From NCBI GenBank assembly GCA_021295915.1, contig JAGWBK010000004.1, positions 31,616 to 95,615 on the forward strand: 64,000 nucleotides of DNA, read 5' to 3'. The notes below the pieces were generated by a model that worked only from the letters and a program-made list of their open reading frames with translations, was not told the origin of the DNA and did no database searches. This document shows, piece by piece, positions 44,451 to 52,600 of the stretch; positions within the stretch are counted from its first letter, which is position 1, and each line of letters opens with the position of its first letter. Made by a program: the position numbers and the translations under genes. The DNA comes from Dehalococcoidia bacterium. GTDB lineage: Bacteria > Chloroflexota > Dehalococcoidia > Lucifugimonadales > UBA1123.

Positions 44451-45005
44451 ATGAGGTATCAAAGCTCTAAGAGGTTACAAAGCAGACCCAAATTGCAGTT
44501 GAAAATCTGGGAGCGGGCTTTCACTCTAGGAGAGCAGGTGATCTCTCGCGCGTTTGCACAAGGAGCAGGCCCAATCAGGTTCGTATCGAAGTTACTGAAG
44601 AAGGAATCCAGAGATGCTCGTAAAAGGTGGCGTCAGGGACTTCGTGGGACACGCCTATGGCTGATCGCTCCGATTACGGCGATCAGCGTCTACGTGCTCT
44701 GGCACTGGGCATTCGGAATAGGGACATACTTCGGAATCTCATTCGCAGTGGCCGCTTCACTTTCGATCCTGAGAGGTCACGTGCTCACCCATCCATTCAG
44801 GATGATCCTCGTCGCTTTAGCGGTGGTGATTGGCAGCCTGATCATCCCTGGAATTGGACTGGACGCCTGGCAAGCCCTTCAAGGTGGAGATACCCTCACG
44901 GCGATGCTCTTGGCAGGGGTCGTCGCATTGCTCTGGATGCTGAAGAGAAGGCTCGAGTCTGGCAGGGCGAAGGCCACTTGGGTCAGGCGGCAAGCCCGAA
45001 GATAG
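44451..45005 (+). CDS. Membrane protein of unknown function
   Basis: About 184 residues: a basic amphipathic N-terminal region (to about 70), then hydrophobic segments around 73-90, 93-108, 115-138 and 150-165, and a basic tail (KRRLESGRAKATWVRRQARR). No family recognised. ATG 44451 is preferred to GTG 44442 because AGGTGA lies at suitable spacing before it. Divergent from the MMPL gene. Confidence 0.55.
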   Translation: MRYQSSKRLQSRPKLQLKIWERAFTLGEQVISRAFAQGAGPIRFVSKLLKKESRDARKRWRQGLRGTRLWLIAPITAISVYVLWHWAFGIGTYFGISFAVAASLSILRGHVLTHPFRMILVALAVVIGSLIIPGIGLDAWQALQGGDTLTAMLLAGVVALLWMLKRRLESGRAKATWVRRQARR

Positions 45006-45078
45006 CAGGGCATTGCCCCTGATTCCCGCATACATTTGCTGACCACGAACGCGAGCCGCCTGAATCTTTGCCCTTGCA

Positions 45079-45911
45079 TCACCTGTCAAAAAATAGGCGT
45101 ACTACTTCCAGAACTTCCCCACCAGTGATTAGGCCGGCAAAGTAGTCCTGTACCGCTGCAAGTACTTCGCTTTCATCTATTGCCTCATTGACGTCGACAT
45201 CGTAGGTGTCGCCTATTGTGCCGAGACTCACGTCCAGAACACTAATGGTCACGTCAATTGTCGCAACCTCTTGTGACTGATCAGTCGCGGTTACAGTCAC
45301 GGAGTATTCTGTGACCCCGGACTCATAGTCCAGATTCGTTCCCGAGCCCACAAGAACCTGACCCGTTGCCCCGTCGATATCGAAGAGAGCCGCGTCTGAG
45401 CCGGTCATGGTGTAAGTGGGCGAATCGTCATCTATAGCCGCAACTGGGTTGCCAACACTGCCTCCGGCGGGCGTATTCTCCTCAACTGATCTCGTCGTGG
45501 TGCTTCCCTCTGCAAACGAAGGAAGTACATTGGCCGGCGTTCCCGATACGATATCAGACCACTCGCCAGGATCCCATTGATTGACTGCCCTCACTTCCAC
45601 GTCATAAGACGTGTTACCAGCCAGTCCGGTGACCTCATAATCGAGGTTGCCGCCAACGGCAGAAGTCCACACTTCCCTGTGAATGTTCCAGTTTGCAATG
45701 AATTCGTAATTGTCATCGGAACGCTTGTAGCGCAGGTCATAAGCGGTCACGTCAAAGTCTGTTGTGTTATCAGGCTCACTCCAAGTTACTGACAGGGACC
45801 CGCGTCCCGGAGTAACTGGGGACACGATGGGAGCGTCAGGAACTGGTCTATGACCGTAGATCGATATGTCCCAGGACTCTAGAGTTCCTTCGCCCGCGTT
45901 AATTCGGTCGG
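45079..45911 (-). pseudogene. C-terminal part of the kexin-like protease (out of frame): end of P-domain, FN3, cadherin-like and dockerin-like modules
   Basis: On the minus strand, a frame different from the catalytic part continues the P-domain (HLGEDPNGEWTLRITDR, then AGEGTLESWDISIYGH), followed by a fibronectin type III domain (about SPVTPGRGSLSVTWSEP to IVSGTPA), a cadherin-like repeat (VEENTPAGGSVGNPVAAIDDD to ATIDVTISV) and a terminal VDVNEAIDESEVLAAVQDYF segment resembling a dockerin or type-I-dockerin-like tail. The only ATG in this frame is within the FN3 linker (45825), so it is not likely to be a separate gene. It becomes continuous with 45912-47771 if one five-base repeat unit at 45957-45971 is removed. 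Confidence 0.8.
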
Positions 45912-47771
45912 TTATCCTAAGTGTCCACTCTCCATTCGGATCCTCTCCCAGGTGTCGAGCCGAGCCGAGCCGAACCTGAATGACCCATAAAGGGGAATGA
46001 AGTCCGTGTACGTGAACAAGTCTGTAGATGTATCGTGTGGGACAGGCAATCTCGATACTGCTCCCGATGGGGAGACAAGTTCAACTTCCAAGTCCCTGAA
46101 TGACCGATGTCGAAGTTCGATGTTTACCTCAACGAACTCAGTAAATCCAATGTCGTTCTCCAGCGTGATTGAGCTGCTGACAGTGGTACTTTCCCCGTCC
46201 AATGTAGCGTCAGGAATAGTCGTACTGAGTTTGCCAGATGATGCGCCCCCAATCTCCAGATAGGGTACGTTTACCCATTCCGTAGCAAGCTCAACAGCCG
46301 CACCGGCGTCCACGAGACCGAATCCGAATTCGTGATTGAAGTGGTAGCGGTCCGCAGCAGAGCCTGACCTATACTTTCTGGCGCCATCTTCCCAGCCGGC
46401 ATTGTTTGGATCGTTTTTCTGAGCGGAAGCCGCCAGGATGAGCTTGAGGTCACGCCACGTAAGCTCAGGGTTAACACTGCGCATCAGTGCGGCCACTCCA
46501 GAGACGACTGGAGCCGCGGCTGACGTACCCCCAAAGTCTTGCACATAGTTGTCTGAGTGCTCAGTCGTTACGACTCCGAACCTGCCTGCCAGACCGCGCA
46601 CGCCCGGTCTCTCGTTTGATGGGGCACACACCCACAGATTTGCTCCCATCTCAGAATGTGGAGCTCTTGCCCCCCACCCTTGTACTGAGCAAGCTGCTGT
46701 TACACCGTAGTAGTTGGCATACTCGTCCAGGTTAGAGTCGTCGCCAAGCAGGTGGCCATTCCCTCCGCTGAATACGTAGAATGTGCCCTTACCTCCGTAC
46801 CCGGTGTCCAGCCCTGACTCGATGGCCCGCTCCCACAGCGTGCTGACCCTCTTGGCTCGTACGCTCTGGCGAATCCCCCAACTGTTGTTGGACACTGCAG
46901 TTATGTCTGCATTCCGAGTCATCGCGTCGGCAAGTTCAGAGATTCGTGTGAAACCACTCAGAGGGTTGTACCCAAAGAGTGTGGCCCTAGGTGCGACCCC
47001 GCGCATTCCGACAGAGTTGTCACGAGCCGCAAGGATTCCTGCCACGTGTGTCCCATGGTGCTCCGATCTGTCGTATATCTCGTCTTCGTCGTTGTAGTCG
47101 TGACTTAGCGTGAGGTCGACATTATCCTTGAGGTCTTCGTGTCGGTAGTCCAGCCCTTGGTCCACAAGCGCGACGTTAACGCCTTCGCCCAGCGCACCGG
47201 CGTCCCAAGCGGACTCGATATTGATGTCGACGTATTCGTTACTTTCCAGATGCCACTGGCAGGCATATAGAGGATCACTGATCGAAGGGTTGTTCAGGGC
47301 CTGCGTCCTGGCATTGCAGGTGTCGAAGTACTGAGCGAATTGGACATCTTCACTTGCTACAATTGAGTATGGGACGGGCCTGGGTTCTAGTCTGCTTGCG
47401 AGTTTGACTCTTATGAAATATGTCCCGGGGCTGAGTCGTTCCCTGATGATGAGCCCATCACCGGGTACATAACCCAAGAAGCCATCAAACGAGTAGATAT
47501 TCTCTCCCAACTCCGTACCGCTAGCGTCTAGTATCTCGGCGTCCAGTGAGACCTTACTTGACGTTACGGCATCAATAACCACATAGGTCTGCGTAGTAAA
47601 GTCGAGCCTCCAGTACTCCTCTTCTTCATCCTCGATTAGTGTGCCCCCCACTGGCGAACCTAAAGTGAGGTTCGTGGCAGTGTCCAGCGAGTTACCGGGA
47701 TCAGTCACAGCATTCGTATGTAGGACATGGGTTTGCATATAAATTCGTGAACCCCAAAGTGCACGGGTCAT
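45912..47771 (-). CDS. Kexin/furin-like subtilase (S8), catalytic part, broken at both ends
   Basis: 619 residues as read. A bacterial pre-peptidase C-terminal (PPC) domain (about 22-140) precedes the S8 domain with its triad: Asp204 (VALVDQGLDYRHEDL), His239 (HHGTHVAG), the oxyanion Asn (SNNSWG, ~296) and Ser417 (FGGTSAAAP). A P/Homo-B domain begins around residue 520 and is cut by a frameshift at the (GAGCC)3 repeat. The first 20 residues (MTRALWGSRIYMQ...) come from a repeat-bearing linker, not a signal peptide; the true N-terminus lies upstream in the same frame beyond several stops. Secreted in its original form. Confidence 0.85.
   Translation of the reverse strand: MTRALWGSRIYMQTHVLHTNAVTDPGNSLDTATNLTLGSPVGGTLIEDEEEEYWRLDFTTQTYVVIDAVTSSKVSLDAEILDASGTELGENIYSFDGFLGYVPGDGLIIRERLSPGTYFIRVKLASRLEPRPVPYSIVASEDVQFAQYFDTCNARTQALNNPSISDPLYACQWHLESNEYVDINIESAWDAGALGEGVNVALVDQGLDYRHEDLKDNVDLTLSHDYNDEDEIYDRSEHHGTHVAGILAARDNSVGMRGVAPRATLFGYNPLSGFTRISELADAMTRNADITAVSNNSWGIRQSVRAKRVSTLWERAIESGLDTGYGGKGTFYVFSGGNGHLLGDDSNLDEYANYYGVTAACSVQGWGARAPHSEMGANLWVCAPSNERPGVRGLAGRFGVVTTEHSDNYVQDFGGTSAAAPVVSGVAALMRSVNPELTWRDLKLILAASAQKNDPNNAGWEDGARKYRSGSAADRYHFNHEFGFGLVDAGAAVELATEWVNVPYLEIGGASSGKLSTTIPDATLDGESTTVSSSITLENDIGFTEFVEVNIELRHRSFRDLEVELVSPSGAVSRLPVPHDTSTDLFTYTDFIPLYGSFRFGSARLDTWERIRMESGHLG
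45957..45971. repeat. Pentanucleotide tandem repeat (GAGCC)3 inside the protease P-domain
   Basis: Three perfect GAGCC units (GGCTC on the coding strand) followed by one imperfect unit (GAACC). With two units the reading would be FGSARHLGEDPNGEW, a normal P-domain running on into FN3; with the observed three, translation ends shortly after at 45912. Slippage at short tandem repeats inside genes is a known mechanism of phase variation. Confidence 0.8.
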
Positions 47772-47836
47772 TTTATAGACAGGGCGCTGAATTTATAGAC
47801 AGGCCTCCGATTTTATAGATAGAGGCTGAATTTAGA
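47765..47836. repeat. 20-bp degenerate tandem repeat (about 3.5 copies)
   Basis: On the plus strand, TTTTATAGACAGG, TTTATAGACAGG, TTTTATAGATAGAGG and a partial TTTAGATGCAG recur every 20-21 bases. Read on the minus strand each unit contains TATAAA and carries stop codons in the frame of the surrounding protease gene. It separates two PPC-domain pieces. It may be a decayed linker, a slippage tract or a local promoter array. Confidence 0.75.
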
Positions 47837-48320
47837 TGCAGACCCGTAGGACATATTCACCTGGGATTGGTCGCCAGCTCACGATCACCACATAGTAAAC
47901 GCCTGGGGAGACTATCCGCCGAAGGTCGAAGTTCCTAGGTCCTTCCCGATGGGAGCCATCGTCATTGAACAGCAGGAGAGTCCCCTCGCTGTCATAGAGT
48001 CCACCAACCGTATCCACCTCCCCTGTGGTGTACGCCTAGATGTCAGTTACTCCAGTCGCCTGCGACAGGTCGATCTCGAAGACATCAATGTCGTCTCCTG
48101 GATCAATGCGACCTGAAATGGACGTGCCGAGCGTAATTGGCGTGGCTGTCGCGGGCGTGTTGCCGTGGTCGTCGGGTGATTGACCATGGATGCTATACGT
48201 GCCAGCGATGAGGAAAGTGGCCGTGACTGCCGTCAGGATCACAATCAACCATGCTAGGTGTGAGAAGACCAGACGCAGGGCGGCTCCTGTTCTGCTTAGT
48301 CGCATCAGGTCCGAGAACAT
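47832..48320 (-). pseudogene. N-terminal part of the protease gene: signal anchor and first PPC domain, interrupted by TAG
   Basis: From ATG 48320 the frame encodes a basic start, a membrane/signal segment (LAWLIVILTAVTATFLIAG) and the start of a PPC domain (GNTPATATPITLGTSISGRIDPGDDIDVFEIDL). An in-frame TAG at 48038-48036 stops it; the same frame then resumes AYTTGEVDTVGGLYDSEGTLL and completes the PPC domain (GVYYVVIVSWRPIPGEYVLRV) before stopping at 47832. Tryptophan (TGG) is the expected residue at the TAG. It is in frame with the catalytic part downstream. Confidence 0.75.
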
Positions 48321-48345
48321 GGAACTTCCGAGCCGAAGGAATATA

Positions 48346-49101
48346 TTACTTCGGCTCTACCTCTCTGGACCAGTTGGGACTTGAGATCAGCACGCCATCC
48401 TGATTGGCTAGTTCGTTTGCGAGGTCGAGCGAGGGGAATCCCGAGTCTGTCTCAACTAGGAAGCCGTTTTCAATGAAGCCCAGTTCTGAGACCTGGTCTG
48501 CAGCGATGCCATGGTCCTCGAAGAAACTGTCTACTGCTGACTGATCCCATTCTGGATCCAGAGCAATCAGGACCCCTCCAGGAAGGGTCATAAGCCCGCC
48601 GCCGGATTCGGACTTGAACACTGGCCCATTATCGGTTCCATGCCGATCCTGCCTCTCGATGATGCTCTCGACGGCACCCTTGACGAGGACAACGTCCGAA
48701 GTCTCAATCTCAGTTGTCTTCTGGACGGTCAGGTCCTCTTGAAGCAGTACTGAGAGCGTCCGGTCACCGTCCTCCCACGTGTAGGCCTGACCCTGCGGCT
48801 GCGGAGGGGGTTCGGTTCGGCCAGTTGTCGATGTCGGAGCAGACTGCTGTGCACTCACCTCGGGCTTAGCAGGAATGTCAGGGAGGACCAGCTCGATCTC
48901 TTTTGGCTGATCGACAAGTTCCAACTTGGGAATCACCTGCGTTCCCGCCTGAGAAGCGGGAAGGGGAGTTGCTGTGGGATCCGGGTCCTCTGGTGGCTCT
49001 GAGGCCAGAACTCCATTGGAAACCAGAGCGACCGCAACCACGCCAATAGCCACGATGGCGATGGTGGCAACTATCGGAATGACGACCCTGCCGAGTTTCA
49101 T
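48346..49101 (-). CDS. Exported subtilase-prodomain-like protein
   Basis: 251 residues: an N-terminal membrane/signal segment (IPIVATIAIVAIGVVAVALV), a Pro/Thr-rich linker (about 35-110), a mid domain, and a C-terminal region (about 180-250; GVLIALDPEWDQSAVDSFFE ... LGFIENGFLVETDSG ... GVLISSPNW) that resembles the N-terminal prodomain of fervidolysin-type subtilases. The protease gene starts 25 bases downstream and has no prodomain of its own. I infer a chaperone/inhibitor supplied in trans. The homology is judged by eye. Confidence 0.65.
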   Translation of the reverse strand: MKLGRVVIPIVATIAIVAIGVVAVALVSNGVLASEPPEDPDPTATPLPASQAGTQVIPKLELVDQPKEIELVLPDIPAKPEVSAQQSAPTSTTGRTEPPPQPQGQAYTWEDGDRTLSVLLQEDLTVQKTTEIETSDVVLVKGAVESIIERQDRHGTDNGPVFKSESGGGLMTLPGGVLIALDPEWDQSAVDSFFEDHGIAADQVSELGFIENGFLVETDSGFPSLDLANELANQDGVLISSPNWSREVEPK

Positions 49102-49280
49102 GTCGTTTCCTTCCGCTGTCCAGGGCCCCGAAAGCCCTAAATCTCTTTCGATGTAAGACGAGTTCCACAGAGGGAACCTACAAATAGAGAGTATAGCCCA
49201 AGGAGGCGGAGTGTCAAAAGCTGAACCAGGAGCTATTGGCCGAAATTATGCGGGAAGTTGGATGTGCTGATAGGCTTTGG

Positions 49281-49309
49281 TTGACACTGCGGTCAAAGTG
49301 CGTGATACC
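49281..49309 (+). promoter_or_regulatory. Possible promoter upstream of the 49410 membrane protein
   Basis: A perfect TTGACA (49281-49286) is followed 17 bases later by GATACC (49304-49309), a poor -10. It lies in the 308-base gap between two divergent genes, in which nothing else was recognised. Confidence 0.35.
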
Positions 49310-49409
49310 TTGGGGATGATCCACAGAATCTAAGTCAATGCTAGTGTTTGCTGGCAACTGCGCGTGGGACAGTATTGGATACCAATGCTAACTACGGAAG
49401 GGAGGCATC

Positions 49410-49841
49410 TTGGGACTCAAGAAACTTGTCGGGGCATACTTGGTTATCGTCGGTGTTGTCGTAGCCGCCTTCTTCATAGTCAACTCGCTGTTGGCTGACT
49501 CCATCGACGTATTGAGCATCTGGTACGTCCTGGATGTACTGATGCTGGTAGGTCTAGTACTTGCGCTCGTCTTCAACTACCAGCGCAAAAGGGAAGTTGA
49601 GGCCGAAGGGCAGGCCGAATCGATAACTCGCTCCTACCTGGAGAGCAACGCGCTCTTCTACCTGACGTCTGCCGTGACAATCATCTTCCTCCACAACTGG
49701 ATCTCGTTCCTTGCAAACGGTGCTGACAGCCTGGACGGCAACCACCAGGCATGGGTAATCTGGGCATTCGTTGACACGCTACTTCCGATTACTTTAGGCG
49801 TAACAGGCTGCAGACTCTGGAGGGAAGCGTCAAGTTCCTGA
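49410..49841 (+). CDS. Small four-helix membrane protein of unknown function
   Basis: 143 residues from TTG 49410, with GGAGG seven bases upstream. Hydrophobic helices lie near 5-28, 36-57, 80-97 and 112-133; a charged loop (NYQRKREVEAEGQAESITRS) follows the second helix. No recognised family. Convergent with folK. Confidence 0.6.
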   Translation: MGLKKLVGAYLVIVGVVVAAFFIVNSLLADSIDVLSIWYVLDVLMLVGLVLALVFNYQRKREVEAEGQAESITRSYLESNALFYLTSAVTIIFLHNWISFLANGADSLDGNHQAWVIWAFVDTLLPITLGVTGCRLWREASSS

Positions 49842-49911
49842 AGGTTGCAGAAGTCCATTCAGCAACCGGGCTTGCTATGCGCTAGGCCGATGCGTTCGCT
49901 TGCACATTAAG

Positions 49912-50484
49912 TTATTGGGGAGCTTCGCGCCCCACTAGGTCACCAAGCTCTCGCCGGTGTGCCCATAGTCTGACGCCCTCTGTTCCGTCAATGGTGGAGG
50001 ATAGGTCGGAAATCGTCCGGTTAAGCACGGGATGAACTACGTCACCGGCGATTTCAGCGAGCGGTATCATCACGAAAGCCCTCTGCTCCATGCGCGGGTG
50101 AGGAATGGTCAGATCAGGATCAGATAGTCGCAGACACACGTCCCCATACAGGAGTATGTCCACGTCTATCAGCCTGGGGCCGTAGCGCCAGGTCGGAGTG
50201 CGACCGATTTCCTGCTCTACTCGCTCGATCCGTTTCAGAAGCTTGACGGGTGAAAATCGCGTTTCTACTTCCACCACGCAGTTCAGAAAAACCGGCTGGT
50301 CAGTGTAACCCCAGGGAGCCGTCTCGTAAATCGATGACGTTGCGACGACAGTAAGTGCTTCGGGGTCTCCGAGCCGTATGATCGCCTCTCTGAGACTCGC
50401 ATTTCGGTCACCGATGTTGGAACCCAAACCCAGATATGCCGTGACCATCTCATCATTCATCTGCGCCAATCTGGTGGCCTCCAT
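49912..50484 (-). CDS. folK: 6-hydroxymethyl-7,8-dihydropterin pyrophosphokinase (HPPK)
   Basis: 190 residues. Pyrophosphorylates hydroxymethyldihydropterin with ATP in folate synthesis. Motifs: AYLGLGSNIGDRNASLREAI, SIYETAPWGYTDQPVFLNCV, the ATP loop GPRLIDVDILLYGD and IPHPRMEQRAFVMIPLAEI. It overlaps the upstream folP by 28 bases, so the two are translated from one transcript. Confidence 0.95.
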   Translation of the reverse strand: MEATRLAQMNDEMVTAYLGLGSNIGDRNASLREAIIRLGDPEALTVVATSSIYETAPWGYTDQPVFLNCVVEVETRFSPVKLLKRIERVEQEIGRTPTWRYGPRLIDVDILLYGDVCLRLSDPDLTIPHPRMEQRAFVMIPLAEIAGDVVHPVLNRTISDLSSTIDGTEGVRLWAHRRELGDLVGREAPQ

Positions 50485-51329
50485 CCGCGGACAATAGCGT
50501 CGCTCATACGGCTCACGCGGACCATCTCCTTGACGTCATGCACTCTTACGATGTCGGCTTCCCCTGCAATGGACAGCGCCACCGTCGCGGCGGTGCCTTC
50601 TACCCGCTGTTCCAAAGGGAGACCAAGTATACTACCAATTGTCGACTTCCGGGACGTCCCCACCAGTACCGGGTGACCTAGAAGCTGGAATTCAGAGAGC
50701 CTCCTCAGCACCTCCAGGTTGTGGTCTGCGCTCTTACCGAATCCGATTCCGGGATCAAGGATGATCTGGCTCTCGGCTATGCCTGCGCACTTTGCTATTG
50801 AGATGCTTCGTGAGAGACTGTCGATCATGTCCGGCAGCAGGTCTCGATACTTTCGTGTCTTCTGGTTGTGCATGATGATGATGGGCACATCGTACTTGGC
50901 TGCGACGTCAGCCATCTTTGGGTCAGCCTTCAGCCCCCACACGTCGTTGAGAATATCAGCGCCTTCCTCCAGTGCCCGGAGAGCCACATGGCATTTGTAC
51001 GTGTCTACGCTGATGGGCACTCTTACCTGATTACGCACTGCCCTTAGTGCGGGGATGAGTCGCGCCAGTTCTTCCTCGTCGCTAATGGGGGATGAGCCTG
51101 GCCTTGTTGACTCAGCACCGATGTCGATCATGTCGGCGCCGTCGCTCACCATTCGCACGGCCTGGTCGACTATCGCTTCGATGTCAGTGTCGAGGCCATC
51201 ACCCGAGAATGAGTCCGGAGTGACGTTTACGATACCCATTACGTAAGTGCGCCGTCCCCATTCGAGAAACTCTCCATTCGAGACTGTCATTCCCGTTAGG
51301 ACATGGTCTTCAAAGGGATTCATTCTCAT
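50457..51329 (-). CDS. folP: Dihydropteroate synthase
   Basis: 290 residues. Joins pterin pyrophosphate and p-aminobenzoate. Conserved strands: MGIVNVTPDSFSGDG, DIGAESTRPGS, ISVDTYK, LNDVWGL, LDPGIGFGKSADHN, VGTSRKSTIG and IVRVHDVKEM, the full DHPS barrel and the pterin-binding residues. ATG 51329 or ATG 51290 could start it. Upstream neighbour is a sugar dehydrogenase on the same strand. Confidence 0.95.
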   Translation of the reverse strand: MRMNPFEDHVLTGMTVSNGEFLEWGRRTYVMGIVNVTPDSFSGDGLDTDIEAIVDQAVRMVSDGADMIDIGAESTRPGSSPISDEEELARLIPALRAVRNQVRVPISVDTYKCHVALRALEEGADILNDVWGLKADPKMADVAAKYDVPIIIMHNQKTRKYRDLLPDMIDSLSRSISIAKCAGIAESQIILDPGIGFGKSADHNLEVLRRLSEFQLLGHPVLVGTSRKSTIGSILGLPLEQRVEGTAATVALSIAGEADIVRVHDVKEMVRVSRMSDAIVRGWRPPDWRR

Positions 51330-51353
51330 ATGGTACCTGGATACTTGTAGTGG

Positions 51354-52532
51354 TCAGCGAGTTTCCTCGGTCCTTTCAATGACGTAAACACCCCCATCCA
51401 GAGAGACTACATACAGCTCACCCTCCTGGTCTTCGCCGAATGTCGAGATGCTCAGGTCTGTATCGATCAGCAGGGTGTCCTCTTTGCTGTCTGGGTCATA
51501 CGACCATATTTTACCGCTACAGAAGTCTCCATAAACATATGATCCGTACAATCCCGGTATTCTTTCGCCACGATAGACGTAACCGCCAGTGATCGAGCAG
51601 CCGCCAGCGCGCCCGTATTCGGTTACCGGAAGTTCCAGGCCCTCCCTGCTGCAATTCTCATTGCCCCGCCCGTAGCACAGCGACCCTTCCATGACATTCC
51701 ATCCATAGTTGAGGCCAGGTTGGATCACATTCACCTCTTCGCGTTCGTTCTGGCCGACATCCGCTGCCCACAGGTCTCCCGTGTCACGGTCGAAGGTGAA
51801 CCTCCACGGGTTTCGGAGTCCGAATGCCCACACCTCGGGCCTTACCCCGTCCTGACCAATGAGGGGATTGTCGTCTGGAATGGCATATGTCCCCGCTGAA
51901 GCCAGGTAGGATACGTCAAACCGCACTATTGTGCCGAGGAGAGTCCCTGGATTCTGTCCATGGTCCCTCGGGTCACCGGCAGACCCCCCGTCGCCAAATC
52001 CAACGTAGAGATAGCCATCTGGCCCGAAGAGCAGTTGGCCCCCGTTGTGATTGGAGTATGGCTGTGCGACTTCGAGAACGACATGTTCGCTATCTGGTTG
52101 AGCCACGACCGGGTCAGCAGTACTTACAGAGAATCGGGATACCACTGTCCTCCTTGGGTTTGCAGCCGTGTAGTTCACGTATATGTAGGGCTCTGATGGA
52201 AAGTTGGAGCTCAGCGCCAGGCCGAGCAGCCCTTCCTCCCTTCCACGATCGCTCACGCGGCCTTCTATGTTCAGGAACTCGCTGACCATCCATTCGTCGC
52301 TCTTCGAGGTAACCGACAGGACTCTGCCGGATTGTTCTACTATGTAGCCATCCGATGTTCCGTCTACAGGGAAAACAAGGGCAATGGGTTTATCGAAGTC
52401 CAGGCCGCCCAGAGCGGGCATTAACTCAACCTCCGGATTGACGAGATTGGAATCACTCGGTTGAGCGGTTTCTGTCGAGCAGCCGATCACAAGTAGAACC
52501 GCTACGAGCATGGGAAAGCAGTACACCCTCAT
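51354..52532 (-). CDS. PQQ-type sugar dehydrogenase (GDH/sorbosone dehydrogenase-like) lipoprotein
   Basis: 392 residues with a lipoprotein signal ending LLVIGCS (Cys18). The six-bladed propeller of soluble glucose dehydrogenase/HHIP-like proteins is indicated by REEGLLGLALSSNFP, NHNGGQLLFGPDGYLYVGFGDGG, GLRNPWRFTFDRDTGDLW and ADVGQNEREEVN. Probably anchored outside the membrane, oxidising sugars or sugar aldehydes with PQQ if PQQ is available; no PQQ-synthesis gene is in the window. Confidence 0.9.
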   Translation of the reverse strand: MRVYCFPMLVAVLLVIGCSTETAQPSDSNLVNPEVELMPALGGLDFDKPIALVFPVDGTSDGYIVEQSGRVLSVTSKSDEWMVSEFLNIEGRVSDRGREEGLLGLALSSNFPSEPYIYVNYTAANPRRTVVSRFSVSTADPVVAQPDSEHVVLEVAQPYSNHNGGQLLFGPDGYLYVGFGDGGSAGDPRDHGQNPGTLLGTIVRFDVSYLASAGTYAIPDDNPLIGQDGVRPEVWAFGLRNPWRFTFDRDTGDLWAADVGQNEREEVNVIQPGLNYGWNVMEGSLCYGRGNENCSREGLELPVTEYGRAGGCSITGGYVYRGERIPGLYGSYVYGDFCSGKIWSYDPDSKEDTLLIDTDLSISTFGEDQEGELYVVSLDGGVYVIERTEETR

Positions 52533-52600
52533 AAGACGATTCTAGCCTAGCTCGCGACGTTCTCCCAACGCGCGGTCTTTGAATGGAGGAAGTAGTTTCA

